Shown: positions 19,522-28,606, counted from the stretch's first letter. The stretch is DNA of 64,000 nt from Gemmatimonadota bacterium (GCA_003223455.1 QHVE01000011.1:101413-165412); one strand, 5' to 3'. Notes: generated by a model from the letters alone, not told the origin. Numbers and translations: made by a program.

Positions 19522-20808
19522 TCAGCCCTTGGCGCCCAGAGCCGCCGGCTCCCACAGAGCGCTCCCGTACAGCATCCGTCGGCGCGCCATCTCGAGCGCG
19601 GCCTGCGCCGCGCGCTGACGTATCTCGGCCCGGTCCCCGATCAGCCGAAGGCGCCGTGACTCGACGACGCCGTCCAGATCGCATGCGATCCACACCGTTC
19701 CGACCGGTTTCTCGTCGGTGCCGCCCCCCGGACCGGCGATTCCGGTGATTGCCAGCCCCATCGCCGCTCCCGTCGCCGCGCGCGCGCCCGAGGCCATCGC
19801 CCGCACCACCGGATCGCTCACCGCGCCATGCTCGGCGAGCATCGGCGACGGCACGGCGAGCAGCGAAGCCTTCAGGGCGTTCGAGTATGCGATCACGCCG
19901 CCGACGACGACGTCGCTGGAGCCTGGGATGGCCGTCAGTCGTGCGCCGAGCAGGCCGCCCGTACAGCTCTCCGCGACGCTGATCGTCAGCTTCCGCTCGC
20001 GGCAGAGGTCGAGCACCACCGCGGCGAGATCGGCGCCGTCTTCCCCGTAGATCGCGTCGCCGACGACCGTGCGAAGTCGCTCCGCCGCGGCGGCCAGCCG
20101 GCGCTCCGCGTCTGCCGGCCGCGCATCTCGAACGGTCAGCCTCAGGTCGGTCCCTTCCGCGTTGGGGAGGTAGGCGAGGCCGGCGTCCTCGATCGCTCCG
20201 AGCGACGCGACGCGGTCGGCGATGAACGATTCGCCGATCCCGGTCGTGCGCAGCGTGCGGGAGCGGACGACGCGCCGGTCGTCCCCCAGCCGCTCGCGGA
20301 TGAGCGGCGCGAGCGTGTCCGCCAGCATTCCGCGCATCTCGCGCGGCACGCCGGGAAGCATCGCGACCCACCGGCCGCGGTCGTCCTCGAGCCAGATCCC
20401 CGGGGCCGAGCCGTGGTTGTTACGGAGCTTGCGTGCCCCCTCGGGGAGCATCGCCTGCTGGCGGTTCGCGGCGGGCATCGGCCGCTGGAACAGCCGAGCG
20501 AACCGCTGTTCCATCCAGGCGAGGTGCTCCTCGTCGAGCACCATGCCGCGGCCGAACAGCGCCGCGATCGAGGGCTTCGTCAGGTCGTCGCTCGTCGGTC
20601 CCAGGCCGCCGGTCGTGATCACGGCGCCGGCCCGGTCGAGCCCCTCGCGCACCGCGGCGGCGATCGCGTCGGCGGTGTCGCCCACGGTGGTCCTCCTCGA
20701 GATCTCGACGCCCTCTCCGGCGAGCGTGCGCGCGAGATGAGCCGCGTTGGTGTCGATCGTGTAGCCGAGGAGAAGCTCGTCGCCGATCGTGACGACTTCG
20801 ATGTGCAT
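19522..20808 (-). CDS. cinA: CinA-family protein (competence/damage-inducible)
   Basis: This 428-residue protein is a full-length CinA: an N-terminal MoCF/molybdopterin-binding-like domain (VTIGDELLLGYTIDTNAA; TTGGLGPTSDDLTK) and a C-terminal nicotinamide-mononucleotide deamidase domain (VAESCTGGLLGARLT; TGIAGPGGGTDEKPVGTVW). Family members hydrolyse ADP-ribose and NMN in pyridine-nucleotide recycling. The ATG at 20808 matches the usual start right before the first strand. It lies 32 bp after pgsA in the same orientation. Confidence 0.93.
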   Translation of the reverse strand: MHIEVVTIGDELLLGYTIDTNAAHLARTLAGEGVEISRRTTVGDTADAIAAAVREGLDRAGAVITTGGLGPTSDDLTKPSIAALFGRGMVLDEEHLAWMEQRFARLFQRPMPAANRQQAMLPEGARKLRNNHGSAPGIWLEDDRGRWVAMLPGVPREMRGMLADTLAPLIRERLGDDRRVVRSRTLRTTGIGESFIADRVASLGAIEDAGLAYLPNAEGTDLRLTVRDARPADAERRLAAAAERLRTVVGDAIYGEDGADLAAVVLDLCRERKLTISVAESCTGGLLGARLTAIPGSSDVVVGGVIAYSNALKASLLAVPSPMLAEHGAVSDPVVRAMASGARAATGAAMGLAITGIAGPGGGTDEKPVGTVWIACDLDGVVESRRLRLIGDRAEIRQRAAQAALEMARRRMLYGSALWEPAALGAKG

Positions 20809-20840
20809 GGCGGATGAGTGAGCGGCCGCGCCCGCGCCGA

Positions 20841-21533
20841 TCAGCTCCGGCCGCGGACGGGCGCGCCGGTGAAGACGCGGCCGTAGCTGCGCAGATAGAG
20901 CGCGAGCGAGTAGATCGTGAGCGCGACGGCGCCGACCATCGCAAGAACGCCGACGAGGCCGTTGAAGTTCGCGAACACGCTCCACGAGGTCAGGTCGTCC
21001 CAGTGTTGCCGCGCCGCCAGCGTGGCGGCGAAGAACCAGAAGTACGCCGCGCCCACCCAGATCCACTGGAACGCCGTCTTCCACTTCGCCGGACCGATCG
21101 CGGCGATGACCACGCCGCGCCGTGCGGCGGCCTGGCGGAACAGCGTCATGAACGCCTCCCGCCCGAGCACGATCGCCAGGATCCACCAGGTCAGCGGGAT
21201 GTCACCGATCGGCGTGTGGAACGGGAACACATTCGCCGCGACACGCGCCGGCAGTTCCTCCACTGCGGCCAGCGAGTGGCGCATCAGCATGAACATCGGC
21301 ACGAACGTGCCGAGGAGCAGCAGCTTGTCGGCGAGCGGATCGAGGAGCCGCCCGAGATCCGTCTCCTGCTTGCGCGAGCGCGCGAGGTGACCGTCGACGT
21401 AGTCGCTCACGGCGGCGACGATGAACAACACGAACGCAGTCAGCCGCAGGGCCGATGACGGGGCGAGCGGCAACCACGCGATCAGCGGCGTGATGGCAAT
21501 ACGACCGGCGGTGAATGCGTTCGGAAGATTCAC
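20841..21533 (-). CDS. pgsA: CDP-diacylglycerol-glycerol-3-phosphate phosphatidyltransferase
   Basis: This 230-residue polytopic membrane enzyme belongs to the CDP-alcohol phosphatidyltransferase family. The active-site motif is complete (DYVDGHLARSRKQETDLGRLLDPLADK region, with the pattern D-x2-DG-x2-AR-x8-G-x3-D-x3-D, about residues 49-73). The start is a GTG at 21533, giving NLPNAFTAGRI as expected for PgsA. It sits between mglA and cinA in the minus-strand run. The C-terminal hydrophobic part is longer than in many PgsA proteins. Confidence 0.9.
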   Translation of the reverse strand: MNLPNAFTAGRIAITPLIAWLPLAPSSALRLTAFVLFIVAAVSDYVDGHLARSRKQETDLGRLLDPLADKLLLLGTFVPMFMLMRHSLAAVEELPARVAANVFPFHTPIGDIPLTWWILAIVLGREAFMTLFRQAAARRGVVIAAIGPAKWKTAFQWIWVGAAYFWFFAATLAARQHWDDLTSWSVFANFNGLVGVLAMVGAVALTIYSLALYLRSYGRVFTGAPVRGRS

Positions 21534-21549
21534 GTGGTGGAGCGAAGGA

Positions 21550-22227
21550 TCAGGCGAGCGACTTGAGCACGAGCTTGCTGACGGCGCGCAGCGTCTCGAA
21601 CACGCCGTCGCCCGTGACGGCGACAGCTTCAAAATACGTCGCGCGCTCGATCCATTCCCCGGTCGGGAGCTGCTCGGTCAGGTTCTCGCCGGCATGATAG
21701 GCGTCGGGAGTGACCCGCTGCCTGGCTGCATCGGTGATCTCCCACCCCGGGTTGAGCGTCGCCTGTAGCTCGCGGACCGGGGCAGCGTTCGGAAGGTCAC
21801 GCTTATTGTACTGGATCACGAACGGCATCTTCGTCAGGTCGTACCCGTACTCGGCCATGTTGTCGTACAGGTTCTGCATGGCCTCCTGGTTCGCTTCCAT
21901 GCGCTCGACCTGCGAGTCGGCGACGAAGACGATGCCATCCACTCCCTTGAGGATGAGCTTCCTGCTGGCGTTGTAGTAAACCTGCCCGGGGACCGTGTAC
22001 AGGTGGAACCGCGTCTTGAAGCCACGGATCGTACCCAGGTCCACGGGGAGGAAGTCGAAGAACAGGGTGCGCTCCGTCTCGGTGGCGAGGGAAATGAGCT
22101 TGCCTCGCGTATCGGGCTGCACCTTTCCGTAGATGTGCTCGAGGTTGGTCGTCTTCCCGCCGAGCCCCGACCCGTAGTACACGATCTTGCAGTTGATCTC
22201 GCGCGACGCGTAGTTGATCATCGACAT
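21550..22227 (-). CDS. mglA: MglA-like small Ras-type GTPase
   Basis: This 225-residue GTPase is of the MglA/gliding family, controlling cell polarity and motility in Myxococcus and Thermus. The P-loop is [10 protein letters not shown] (about 20-29), the second region [20 protein letters not shown] carries the family's TVPGQ in place of DxxGQ, and NKRD (guanine specificity) is at about 141-144. It lies 12 bp downstream of the roadblock gene, its likely GTPase-activating partner. The C-terminal 30 residues extend the usual fold. Confidence 0.93.
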   Translation of the reverse strand: MSMINYASREINCKIVYYGSGLGGKTTNLEHIYGKVQPDTRGKLISLATETERTLFFDFLPVDLGTIRGFKTRFHLYTVPGQVYYNASRKLILKGVDGIVFVADSQVERMEANQEAMQNLYDNMAEYGYDLTKMPFVIQYNKRDLPNAAPVRELQATLNPGWEITDAARQRVTPDAYHAGENLTEQLPTGEWIERATYFEAVAVTGDGVFETLRAVSKLVLKSLA

Positions 22228-22239
22228 GGCTGTCTCTCC

Positions 22240-22728
22240 CTACTGGAACAGCTTGTCGATTTCGTCGTCGGCGCCGGCGAGCAACCCGGGACCACCACCC
22301 TGCGCCTGGCTGGGACGCGAGAATACCTGTTCGAACAGTCGCGTGAGCTCGTGCACGGTCTCCTTCATTTTGAGTCGGACGAGGCCGAGCGTCGTGCGGT
22401 TGTCGAACAGCACGACGAGAATGACGCGGCGCGCCACGTCGGCCAGGTACATCGATTCCTTCTCACCCTGGTGGAAGAGCGAGTTGAAATCGCTTTCGCC
22501 GATCAGCTTGGCCAGCTGGTCGTTGGCACTGAAGTCCGCCGCAGTGAGCGTCGCGAACGCGGTGGGATCGAACTTGGGCTGCTCGCCGACGGTCGCGACC
22601 AGCTGGCCGCTTCGGTCCACGAGCAGCGCGCAGCGCGCATCGCTGTCGTGCAGAAATCGTTGGAGCGACTTCGTGATGGCGGCGAAGTCGTCTTCCGTAA
22701 ACGACCAGCTCGCGGCACCAACGGGCAT
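22240..22728 (-). CDS. Roadblock/LC7-domain protein (MglB-like partner)
   Basis: This 162-residue protein has one roadblock/LC7 fold (about residues 15-125; e.g. ARCALLVDRSGQLVATVGE and SMYLADVARRVILVVLFDN). Roadblock proteins act as GAPs or scaffolds for MglA GTPases. The C-terminal tail (PSQAQGGGPGLLAGADDEIDKLF) is probably flexible. The ATG at 22728 is chosen; a TTG three codons upstream is also possible. It directly precedes mglA and follows a small membrane-protein gene by 12 bp. Confidence 0.88.
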   Translation of the reverse strand: MPVGAASWSFTEDDFAAITKSLQRFLHDSDARCALLVDRSGQLVATVGEQPKFDPTAFATLTAADFSANDQLAKLIGESDFNSLFHQGEKESMYLADVARRVILVVLFDNRTTLGLVRLKMKETVHELTRLFEQVFSRPSQAQGGGPGLLAGADDEIDKLFQ

Positions 22729-22740
22729 GAGTCTCAAAGC

Positions 22741-23016
22741 CTAATCGAGGTGAGCGTGCATGCGGCGCAGCAGGTGCTGGCCGCGGCGGCGAAGGGCTGG
22801 CCGCGTCTCCCAGTTGACATAGTCTCTCAGGAGCCGCGCGGTCTCCGCGCCGGGCCGGCCGGCGAGAAACCCGAGCGCGGCGTAGCGCCGCATCGGGGAC
22901 CGGCTGAACAGCTCCCGACGGCTGCGCTGCACCTGTGTTGACCAGACGACGAGCCCTATCGCGAGGCCACCAGCGAATCCCGCGGCGGCGATCCTGAGGT
23001 GCCGTTCCAGGCTCAC
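22741..23016 (-). CDS. Small single-pass membrane protein of unknown function
   Basis: This 91-residue protein has a single N-terminal transmembrane helix (about residues 8-27) and a basic cytoplasmic tail rich in Arg (RRELFSRSPMRRYAALGFLAG; the tail resembles a short HEAT-like helical repeat). The start overlaps the recR stop by 4 nt (ATGA), so it is translated with recR. I do not recognise a named family. Its place between recR and roadblock/mglA suggests it may anchor the roadblock protein, but this is a guess. Confidence 0.7.
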   Translation of the reverse strand: MSLERHLRIAAAGFAGGLAIGLVVWSTQVQRSRRELFSRSPMRRYAALGFLAGRPGAETARLLRDYVNWETRPALRRRGQHLLRRMHAHLD

Positions 23017-23600
23017 ATCGCCCTCCGGGCCGACAGGGCCTGGGCGATCGTCACACCGTCGGCGTACTCCAGATCACCCCCGACCGGCAGGCCCCGGGCG
23101 ATCCGGGTCACCGTGCGCTGGAGGGGAGCCAGCTGCCGCTGGACGTAGAGCGCCGTCGCTTCACCCTCCAGGCTCGGGTTGGTGGCCAGGATCACCTCCC
23201 GGACCTCTTCCTGCTCCACCCGCTGGACGAGCTGCCGGATCGTGAGGTCCTCCGGCGTGATCCCGTCGAGGGGCGAGAGTCGGCCGCCGAGCACGTGATA
23301 CTGACCGCGGAACTCCCCCGCGCGCTCGATCGCGCCGATGTCGGCCGCGTCCTCGACCACGCAGATGAGTGCCGCGTCGCGCCGAGGGTCGCGGCAGATC
23401 GAGCAGAGATCCTCCTCGGTGAGGTTGAAGCAGCGCGAGCAGGGCCGGACCTTTTCCGACAGCGTCTGGAGCGCCTGCGCCAGCCGGCGACTCTGCTCTG
23501 GCGGCTGCTTGAGCAGATGGTAGGTCAGTCTGAGCGCCGTCTTCCGCCCGATCCCCGGGAGCCGCGCGAGCTCGCTGGTGAGGTCGTCGATCGCCGACAC
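23013..23600 (-). CDS. recR: Recombination protein RecR
   Basis: This 195-residue protein matches RecR in length and layout: a helix-hairpin-helix (ELARLPGIGRKTALRLTYHLL), a four-cysteine zinc finger (CSRCFNLTEEDLCSICRD), a Toprim domain (ICVVEDAADIGAIERAGEF; the DGITPEDL block) and a C-terminal Walker-B-like ARGLPVGGDLEYAD. It acts with RecF/RecO in gap repair. The start is a GTG at 23600; a longer reading upstream overlaps ybaB and is rejected. It lies 13 bp after ybaB. Confidence 0.95.
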   Translation of the reverse strand: MSAIDDLTSELARLPGIGRKTALRLTYHLLKQPPEQSRRLAQALQTLSEKVRPCSRCFNLTEEDLCSICRDPRRDAALICVVEDAADIGAIERAGEFRGQYHVLGGRLSPLDGITPEDLTIRQLVQRVEQEEVREVILATNPSLEGEATALYVQRQLAPLQRTVTRIARGLPVGGDLEYADGVTIAQALSARRAM

Positions 23601-23613
23601 GTCCGGCGCTCGG

Positions 23614-23925
23614 CTAGAAGGGAAGCTTGAACGGGAGCCCGCCAGTGAGCTTGCCCATCTCCTCCTGCTTCGCCTGCTCGGCCTTCTTCTGGGCTTCCGT
23701 GACGGCGACGAGCAGCAGGTCCTCGAGCATTTCCACATCGCCGGGCACGACGACGCTGGGATCGATCTTGATGGACCGCACCACGCCGTGCCCGTTGGCC
23801 TCGACGGTGACCATGCCGCCACCCGAGGAGGCCCTCACGGTCTGCTGCTGCAGTTCCTGCTCGACCTTTTGCAGGCGGCCCTGCAGCTCCTGCGCCTGCT
23901 GCAGCATCTTCATGAAATCAGCCAT
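23614..23925 (-). CDS. ybaB: YbaB/EbfC-family DNA-binding protein
   Basis: This 103-residue protein is a typical nucleoid-associated YbaB/EbfC: an N-terminal coiled helix (MKMLQQAQELQGRLQKVEQE) and the conserved DPSVVVPGDVEMLEDLLLVA block. It is in the classic dnaX-ybaB-recR order, 75 bp downstream of dnaX. Confidence 0.95.
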   Translation of the reverse strand: MADFMKMLQQAQELQGRLQKVEQELQQQTVRASSGGGMVTVEANGHGVVRSIKIDPSVVVPGDVEMLEDLLLVAVTEAQKKAEQAKQEEMGKLTGGLPFKLPF

Positions 23926-24000
23926 CAGTGCGCAACGGATCGAAGAGTAGGAAAGCTAGGCGGCGTCGCTGCATCGAGGCAAGCGATGCCGAACGAGTGA

Positions 24001-25764
24001 TCAGTCGGCAAGATCCAGATCGAGCGCGTCGATCGCCGCGTCGAGGACCGGGTCCTTCCGCCTCAGCACTGCGATGCGCTCGGAGCGCACCATCTCGTCG
24101 GTGAGTCGCGTAGGCGGTGTCGTGGCTCCCTCGGGCACACGCACCACGAGGCGCTGCACGCCAGGGAACCACGCGCGCAGTGCCGCTACGACGTCGGCCT
24201 TCACCGCGTCGATGGCCTGCTCGTAGATCGGATTCGCCTCGTCGAGCGCAAGCGTCACGTCGCCACGCACGTTGACGGCCGCCGGCGCCGCGTGCTCGAG
24301 CGCCGAGGCAGCGACACTCTTCCCCGCCGCGCGCACATGCGCGACGATGTCGTCCCAGCGCTCGACGAGATGGTTCAGGTCGGGCGCGCCCGCGAGCGCT
24401 GCGCTCACCGCCTCCTCGCGCGGTGTACCCGCTCGCGCGGGAGAAGTCGTGACGTCGGTGGCGGCACGGTCCGCGTCGCGGATCACGGCACGCCAGTCCG
24501 ACGCCGGCGTATCCAAAGGTGATCGTTCGGCCTTCCGCGTCGCTGAGGCCTGCGCCGACGGCGCGGCGCGGCGCGCGGACGACGGGCCGGCCGGCTCCAC
24601 GTCGCCACCGCCCGTCGAGCCACTTCCCAGCCCGCGCAGCACCGTCTCGAGGCTCACCGTGCGGTCGAGCAGTGCGAAGCGGACCAGCATCGCTTCGAGG
24701 AGCAACTGCTGCTGGCCGCTCTTGCGGAATCGCGGCTCGAGCTCCGTCGCGACCGAGAGCATGCGCAGCAGGTCGCCGGCGGTGAAGGCGCCCTTGCGCT
24801 GCTCGAGCGCCTCGCGCGCACGCTCGCTCACTTCGGGCGGCACGCCCCCGAGCGTGACGGCAAGCAGTGCGCGCAGCATGTCGCCGAAGCCGGTGAGGAA
24901 TTGACCGAAGTCGATCCCCGCGTCGGCGAGGCGCGCCACGAACGCGAAGACGTCGCCGGCCCTGTGCTCGGCGACGAGATCGAGGAGCGCGATGAACTCG
25001 TCTTCCGCCACGAGACCCAGCGCGTCCCGGACGCGTTCGGGGAGGATCGCGCCCTCGCCCATCGCGAGCACCTGATCGGTGAGCGAAAGCGCATCGCGCA
25101 TCGACCCGTCCGCCGCGCGCGCGATCATCGCCAGTGCGTCGGCATCTGCCTCGACGTGCTCCTCGCGCAGCACTCGCTCGAGCCGCGCGCGAATGTCGGC
25201 GGCGCCAATGCGCTTGAAGTCGAATCGCTGCACGCGGCTCAACACCGGCGCGGCGGCCTGCGCGATCTTCTGTGGCTCGGTCGTGGCGAACACGAACACG
25301 ACGCGCGGTGGCGGCTCCTCGAGGATCTTGAGCAGCGCGTTCCACGCCTCGCGCGTGAGCATGTGCGCCTCGTCTACGATGTACACCTTGTACCGATCGT
25401 CGCCGGAGGGAGCATACATCGCCCGTTCGCGCAGCTCCCGGGCGTCGTCGACGCCGCGATTCGAGGCGGCGTCGATCTCCACCACGTCGAGCGACGACGC
25501 ACCGCTCCAGATTCTTTGACAGCTCGCGCACGTGCCGCAGGGCTCGCCACCGAGCGCAGGATCGCCGCGACGCTCGCAGTTGAGCGCCATCGCGAGCACG
25601 CGCGCGAGGGTGGTCTTCCCCACTCCACGCGGCCCGCACAGAAGGTACGCATGCGCCACCCGTCCGAGCGCGATGGCCCCCTTCAGCGTCGCCGCGACGT
25701 GCGACTGCACGGCCACGTCGGCGAAGGTCTTGGGACGGTATTTCCGGGCGAGGGCGAGGGACAT
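24001..25764 (-). CDS. dnaX: DNA polymerase III subunit gamma/tau
   Basis: This 587-residue clamp-loader ATPase begins MSLALARKYRPKTFADV. Walker A is GPRGVGKTT (about 45-53), a four-Cys zinc module (CERRGDPALGGEPCGTCASC) follows, and Walker B/DEAH-like VDEAHML and the SRC-type RVQRFDF region are present. The C-terminal third (from about 375) is Ala/Pro/Ser-rich and corresponds to tau. An upstream in-frame start would add 59 repeat-derived residues and is rejected. A TAATAT hexamer (25773-25778) ends 8 nt before the ATG, consistent with a leaderless start. Confidence 0.95.
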   Translation of the reverse strand: MSLALARKYRPKTFADVAVQSHVAATLKGAIALGRVAHAYLLCGPRGVGKTTLARVLAMALNCERRGDPALGGEPCGTCASCQRIWSGASSLDVVEIDAASNRGVDDARELRERAMYAPSGDDRYKVYIVDEAHMLTREAWNALLKILEEPPPRVVFVFATTEPQKIAQAAAPVLSRVQRFDFKRIGAADIRARLERVLREEHVEADADALAMIARAADGSMRDALSLTDQVLAMGEGAILPERVRDALGLVAEDEFIALLDLVAEHRAGDVFAFVARLADAGIDFGQFLTGFGDMLRALLAVTLGGVPPEVSERAREALEQRKGAFTAGDLLRMLSVATELEPRFRKSGQQQLLLEAMLVRFALLDRTVSLETVLRGLGSGSTGGGDVEPAGPSSARRAAPSAQASATRKAERSPLDTPASDWRAVIRDADRAATDVTTSPARAGTPREEAVSAALAGAPDLNHLVERWDDIVAHVRAAGKSVAASALEHAAPAAVNVRGDVTLALDEANPIYEQAIDAVKADVVAALRAWFPGVQRLVVRVPEGATTPPTRLTDEMVRSERIAVLRRKDPVLDAAIDALDLDLAD

Positions 25765-25772
25765 GAGGCGGA

Positions 25773-25778
25773 ATATTA
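25773..25778 (-). promoter_or_regulatory. -10-like TAATAT before dnaX
   Basis: On the minus strand TAATAT ends 8 nt upstream of the dnaX ATG, which would give a leaderless or near-leaderless transcript. Confidence 0.5.
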
Positions 25779-25953
25779 GTGAGTTGGCGAGTTGGATCGC
25801 TGGTTGGCTGGTCAGTGGATTGGTGCGTTGAACCCGTAGGGCCACGAGCCTGCGTGGAGATCCCTCAGTGGAGTCTCCCCGCAGGTGGTGGCCAGGGCCG
25901 TTCGGCTCTCTGGTACACCCACCAACTAACCAACCAGCCAACTCACCAACTCA
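25779..25953. repeat. Intergenic element B with inverted GTTGG-rich arms
   Basis: A GTTGG/GTGG-rich arm (25779-25828) is approximately complementary to a CCAAC-rich arm (25917-25953). Between them lies a hairpin-forming segment with GGCCACGAGCCTGCG and CGCAGGTGGTGGCC. The layout resembles the elements near 12.8, 28.5 and 47.8 kb, but the core differs. Confidence 0.6.
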
Positions 25954-25962
25954 CAAGCAAAA

Positions 25963-25996
25963 GCGCGGGGCGCACACTAAGTGTGCGCTCCCGCGC
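25963..25996 (-). terminator. Rho-independent terminator of the SRP RNA gene
   Basis: On the minus strand a long G/C stem (GCGCGGG plus GCGCACAC) with a TTA loop closes with GTGTGCGC plus CCCGCGC, one mismatch/bulge, followed by TTTT. It begins a few bases after the 3' end of the SRP RNA. Confidence 0.88.
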
Positions 25997-25999
25997 CGA

Positions 26000-26101
26000 G
26001 TGTCCCAGGCCTGACGAAGCGACGTCAGACACTTCATGCCGCTGCTACCTTCGGGGTCCTGACGGAGTTAGAAGGCTGCCGCCCTTCGGGACCTGGGACA
26101 C
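26000..26101 (-). ncRNA. ffs: Small signal recognition particle RNA (4.5S-type)
   Basis: The 102-nt minus-strand RNA starts GTGTCCCAGG and ends CCTGGGACAC, so its ends pair as in 4.5S RNA. The conserved helix 8 region reads GTCAGGACCCCGAAGGTAGCAGC, matching the Ffh-binding loop GGAAGGnAGCAGC. The length agrees with the small bacterial SRP RNA. It has its own promoter and a strong terminator, and lies upstream of dnaX on the same strand. Confidence 0.93.
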
Positions 26102-26105
26102 GTGG

Positions 26106-26134
26106 AATTTACACTCCGGGCACGCCCGGGTGAA
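26106..26134 (-). promoter_or_regulatory. Promoter of the SRP RNA gene
   Basis: On the minus strand TTCACC (26129-26134) and TAAATT (26106-26111) are separated by 17 bp, and the RNA starts about 5 nt after the -10 hexamer. Confidence 0.6.
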
Positions 26135-26206
26135 GCGGGTCGGTCGCCGGCGTCGCACGTGAACGCCACTGCGGACCGGCGTCCCGATCGTCACATTTGG
26201 CGTCGC

Positions 26207-27433
26207 ATGTCACCCCCCCTCGCTTCTCTCCCGTCGTACACACCCAGTGTAACGGCTCGCGCCGCCACGCCAGCCGGGCGGGCTCGGCGGTACGTGCCTG
26301 CGCTCGACGGGCTTCGGGGCGTCGCGGCGCTGGCCGTGGTGTGCTTTCACTTCGGTCGCGCCGAGGTGCCCGGAATGGGCGCTCGAATCGTGGGCGCCGC
26401 GACGCAGTTTGGGTGGACCGGGGTCGAGCTGTTCTTCGTGCTCTCCGGATTCCTCATCACCGGAATCCTGCTGGACACGCGCGGCGACCGCGCCTACCTG
26501 CGCACGTTCTACCAGCGTCGTGCGCTTCGCATCCTCCCGCTCTACCTGCTGTTCGTGTGGGTGATGGTGTACCTGATCGCGCCGCGGGCGGGAGCACCGT
26601 CCGACGCGCTCGTCGCGCGACAGTGGTGGCTCTGGACCTATCTGGCCAACGTCGACATCGCGCAGCACGGCTGGTACACCGGCGTGGGAGGACCGGCGGC
26701 TCACCTGTGGTCGCTGTCCATCGAGGAGCAGTACTACCTCGCGTTCCCGCTCCTCGTGCTGTGGCTGCCGAGCGCGTGGCTCGCGCGGGCGGTCGTCGCG
26801 CTCATCGCGGCATCCGTGGTCGGTCGCGCGGTGCTCGCGCTCACCGGCCACCCCGCGCGCATGGGCTACGTGTTGACCTTCACGCGGCTCGACGGCCTGG
26901 GACTCGGCGCGCTGCTCGCGATTCAAGCGCGACGCGAGGATGGGTTGAATCACGTCGTGCACGCCGCGCGAGTCGCGCTCGGACTCGCGGCAGCGACGGT
27001 CCTCGCGCTCGTGGCACGCACCGGGCGGTTCAGCTACGCGGACTGGGAGATCCTCCATCTCGGAGTTCCGGCCGTCTCGATCGGCTTCGCCGCGCTGCTC
27101 ACCTTGATCGTGGCGCCCGCTGGCGTCCCGCGACTACGCGGCGTCTTCGAGCATGCGAGCCTGCGCTATCTCGGCGTGATCAGCTACAGCCTCTATATCT
27201 GGCACCCCCTCGTGGGCACGGCGCTGCGACGGGCCGGTCTGTCGCAGCAGACGCTATATGCAAAGCTGCCGTCAGGCGTCCTGGCGGTCGTGGTCGTGAT
27301 GGTCGCGCAGGCGGCGGTCGCGATCGTGGTGGCGAGCGTGAGCTATCGATGCATCGAGCGTCCCTTCCTGGCGCTCAAGGAGCGCAGCGCCGACCGAGCG
27401 CCTCGCACAGCGACCGAGCTTCCCGTGCCCTAG
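26207..27433 (+). CDS. Membrane acyltransferase (OafA/acyltransferase-3 family)
   Basis: This 408-residue protein has about ten transmembrane helices and the acyltransferase-3 signatures: YVPALDGLRGVAALAVVCFHF (with the catalytic-region His), GVELFFVLSGFLITGILL, and LWSLSIEEQYYL. Family members O-acylate surface polysaccharides or other envelope molecules. The ATG at 26207 starts just before the basic N-terminus. It is monocistronic. The stop is directly abutted by the convergent threonine aldolase stop (TAGCTA at 27431-27436). Confidence 0.9.
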   Translation: MSPPLASLPSYTPSVTARAATPAGRARRYVPALDGLRGVAALAVVCFHFGRAEVPGMGARIVGAATQFGWTGVELFFVLSGFLITGILLDTRGDRAYLRTFYQRRALRILPLYLLFVWVMVYLIAPRAGAPSDALVARQWWLWTYLANVDIAQHGWYTGVGGPAAHLWSLSIEEQYYLAFPLLVLWLPSAWLARAVVALIAASVVGRAVLALTGHPARMGYVLTFTRLDGLGLGALLAIQARREDGLNHVVHAARVALGLAAATVLALVARTGRFSYADWEILHLGVPAVSIGFAALLTLIVAPAGVPRLRGVFEHASLRYLGVISYSLYIWHPLVGTALRRAGLSQQTLYAKLPSGVLAVVVVMVAQAAVAIVVASVSYRCIERPFLALKERSADRAPRTATELPVP

Positions 27434-28489
27434 CTAGTCGGCACGCGCCCGCTCGATCGCGTGGCGGACCACCTCGCCGGCGCGCTCGACGTCGGCCTCT
27501 TCCACGTCGAGGTGCGTCACCGCGCGGATGCGCGAGGCGCTCCAGGGAGTGACGCGCACGCCTTGCTCGCCCGCGGCAGTCACGACAGCGTCGCTCGCGA
27601 CCCTGTCCGGCAGATCGACCATCACGATGTTCGTATCCGGTGCGACGACGCGCGCCCCGGCCGCGCCGGCGACCATTCCGGCGATGCGACGCGCCTTGGC
27701 ATGATCCTCGGCCAGTCGAGCCATGTGATGATCGAGCGCATGCAGCGCGGCGGCGGCGAGGATGCCGCTTTGCCGCATCCCGCCGCCCAATCGCTTCCGC
27801 ACCATGTGCGCGCGCTGAACCGTTTCCGCCGACCCCACGAGGATTGCCCCGACCGGGCAGCCGAGTCCTTTGGAGAAGCTCAGCATCACGGTGTCCGCCG
27901 CGCGCGCGAAGTCGGCGAGTCGAGTGCCGGTGGCGACGTGCGCGTTCCACAGCCGTGCGCCGTCCATGTGCACCGGTAGCCGCGCCGCATCGGCGACGGC
28001 ACGGACGGCCTCCAGCGCTTCGAGAGGGAGAACCACTCCGCCGGCGCCGTTGTGGGTGTTCTCGACGCACACCAGCGAGGCGAGCGGCGCATGTGGGGAT
28101 CGCGGGCGGATCGCCCGCTCGAGGTCGCGCGCCGATGCGACAGCACGACCGTCACCCGCGAGCACCGGCCGCACCTGCACGCCGGCAAGCGCCGCGGCCC
28201 CCGCCATCTCCCAATTGATGATGTGCGACCCCGCGTCGAGCAGGACCTCGGTGCCCGGGGTCGTGTGCACCCAGAGAGCGGCCTGATTCGCCATGGTGCC
28301 GCTGGGAAAGAACAGACCCGCCTCCTTTCCGAGCAGCGCGGCCACTCGCGCCTCGAGTCGCCGTACCGTCGGATCGCCATCGAGGACGTCGTCGCCGACC
28401 TCTGCCTCGGCCATCGCTCGCCGCATCGCGGCAGTCGGACGGGTGACGGTGTCGGAGCGGAGATCGATGACGGGGCGCGCGGACGACAT
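27434..28489 (-). CDS. ltaE: Low-specificity L-threonine aldolase
   Basis: This 351-residue fold-type I PLP enzyme cleaves threonine/allo-threonine to glycine and acetaldehyde. Signatures: [11 protein letters not shown] at the N-terminus, [39 protein letters not shown] and the PLP lysine in [11 protein letters not shown] (about 204). A TAACCT hexamer ends 6 nt before the ATG, a leaderless-type arrangement. It is convergent with the acyltransferase gene. Confidence 0.93.
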   Translation of the reverse strand: MSSARPVIDLRSDTVTRPTAAMRRAMAEAEVGDDVLDGDPTVRRLEARVAALLGKEAGLFFPSGTMANQAALWVHTTPGTEVLLDAGSHIINWEMAGAAALAGVQVRPVLAGDGRAVASARDLERAIRPRSPHAPLASLVCVENTHNGAGGVVLPLEALEAVRAVADAARLPVHMDGARLWNAHVATGTRLADFARAADTVMLSFSKGLGCPVGAILVGSAETVQRAHMVRKRLGGGMRQSGILAAAALHALDHHMARLAEDHAKARRIAGMVAGAAGARVVAPDTNIVMVDLPDRVASDAVVTAAGEQGVRVTPWSASRIRAVTHLDVEEADVERAGEVVRHAIERARAD

Positions 28490-28503
28490 GGCGTAAGGTT
28501 AGA

Positions 28504-28590
28504 CGGTTCTACGGTCGGACGGTAATACGGGCCAGCCTCGGGACGCTCCTGCGTCCCGAGGCTGGCCGTGAACAGTCCAACCGTGAAACC
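28504..28590. repeat. Intergenic hairpin element C
   Basis: A perfect 17-bp stem (28530-28546 with 28551-28567; core GCCTCGGGACGC, loop TCCT) is flanked by approximately complementary arms with ACGGT/ACCGT repeats. It lies between the lipoprotein gene and ltaE; it shares the CCTCGGGA core with elements near 12.8 and 47.8 kb. Confidence 0.75.
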
Positions 28591-28606
28591 GGCGTGCGGC
28601 GCTACG

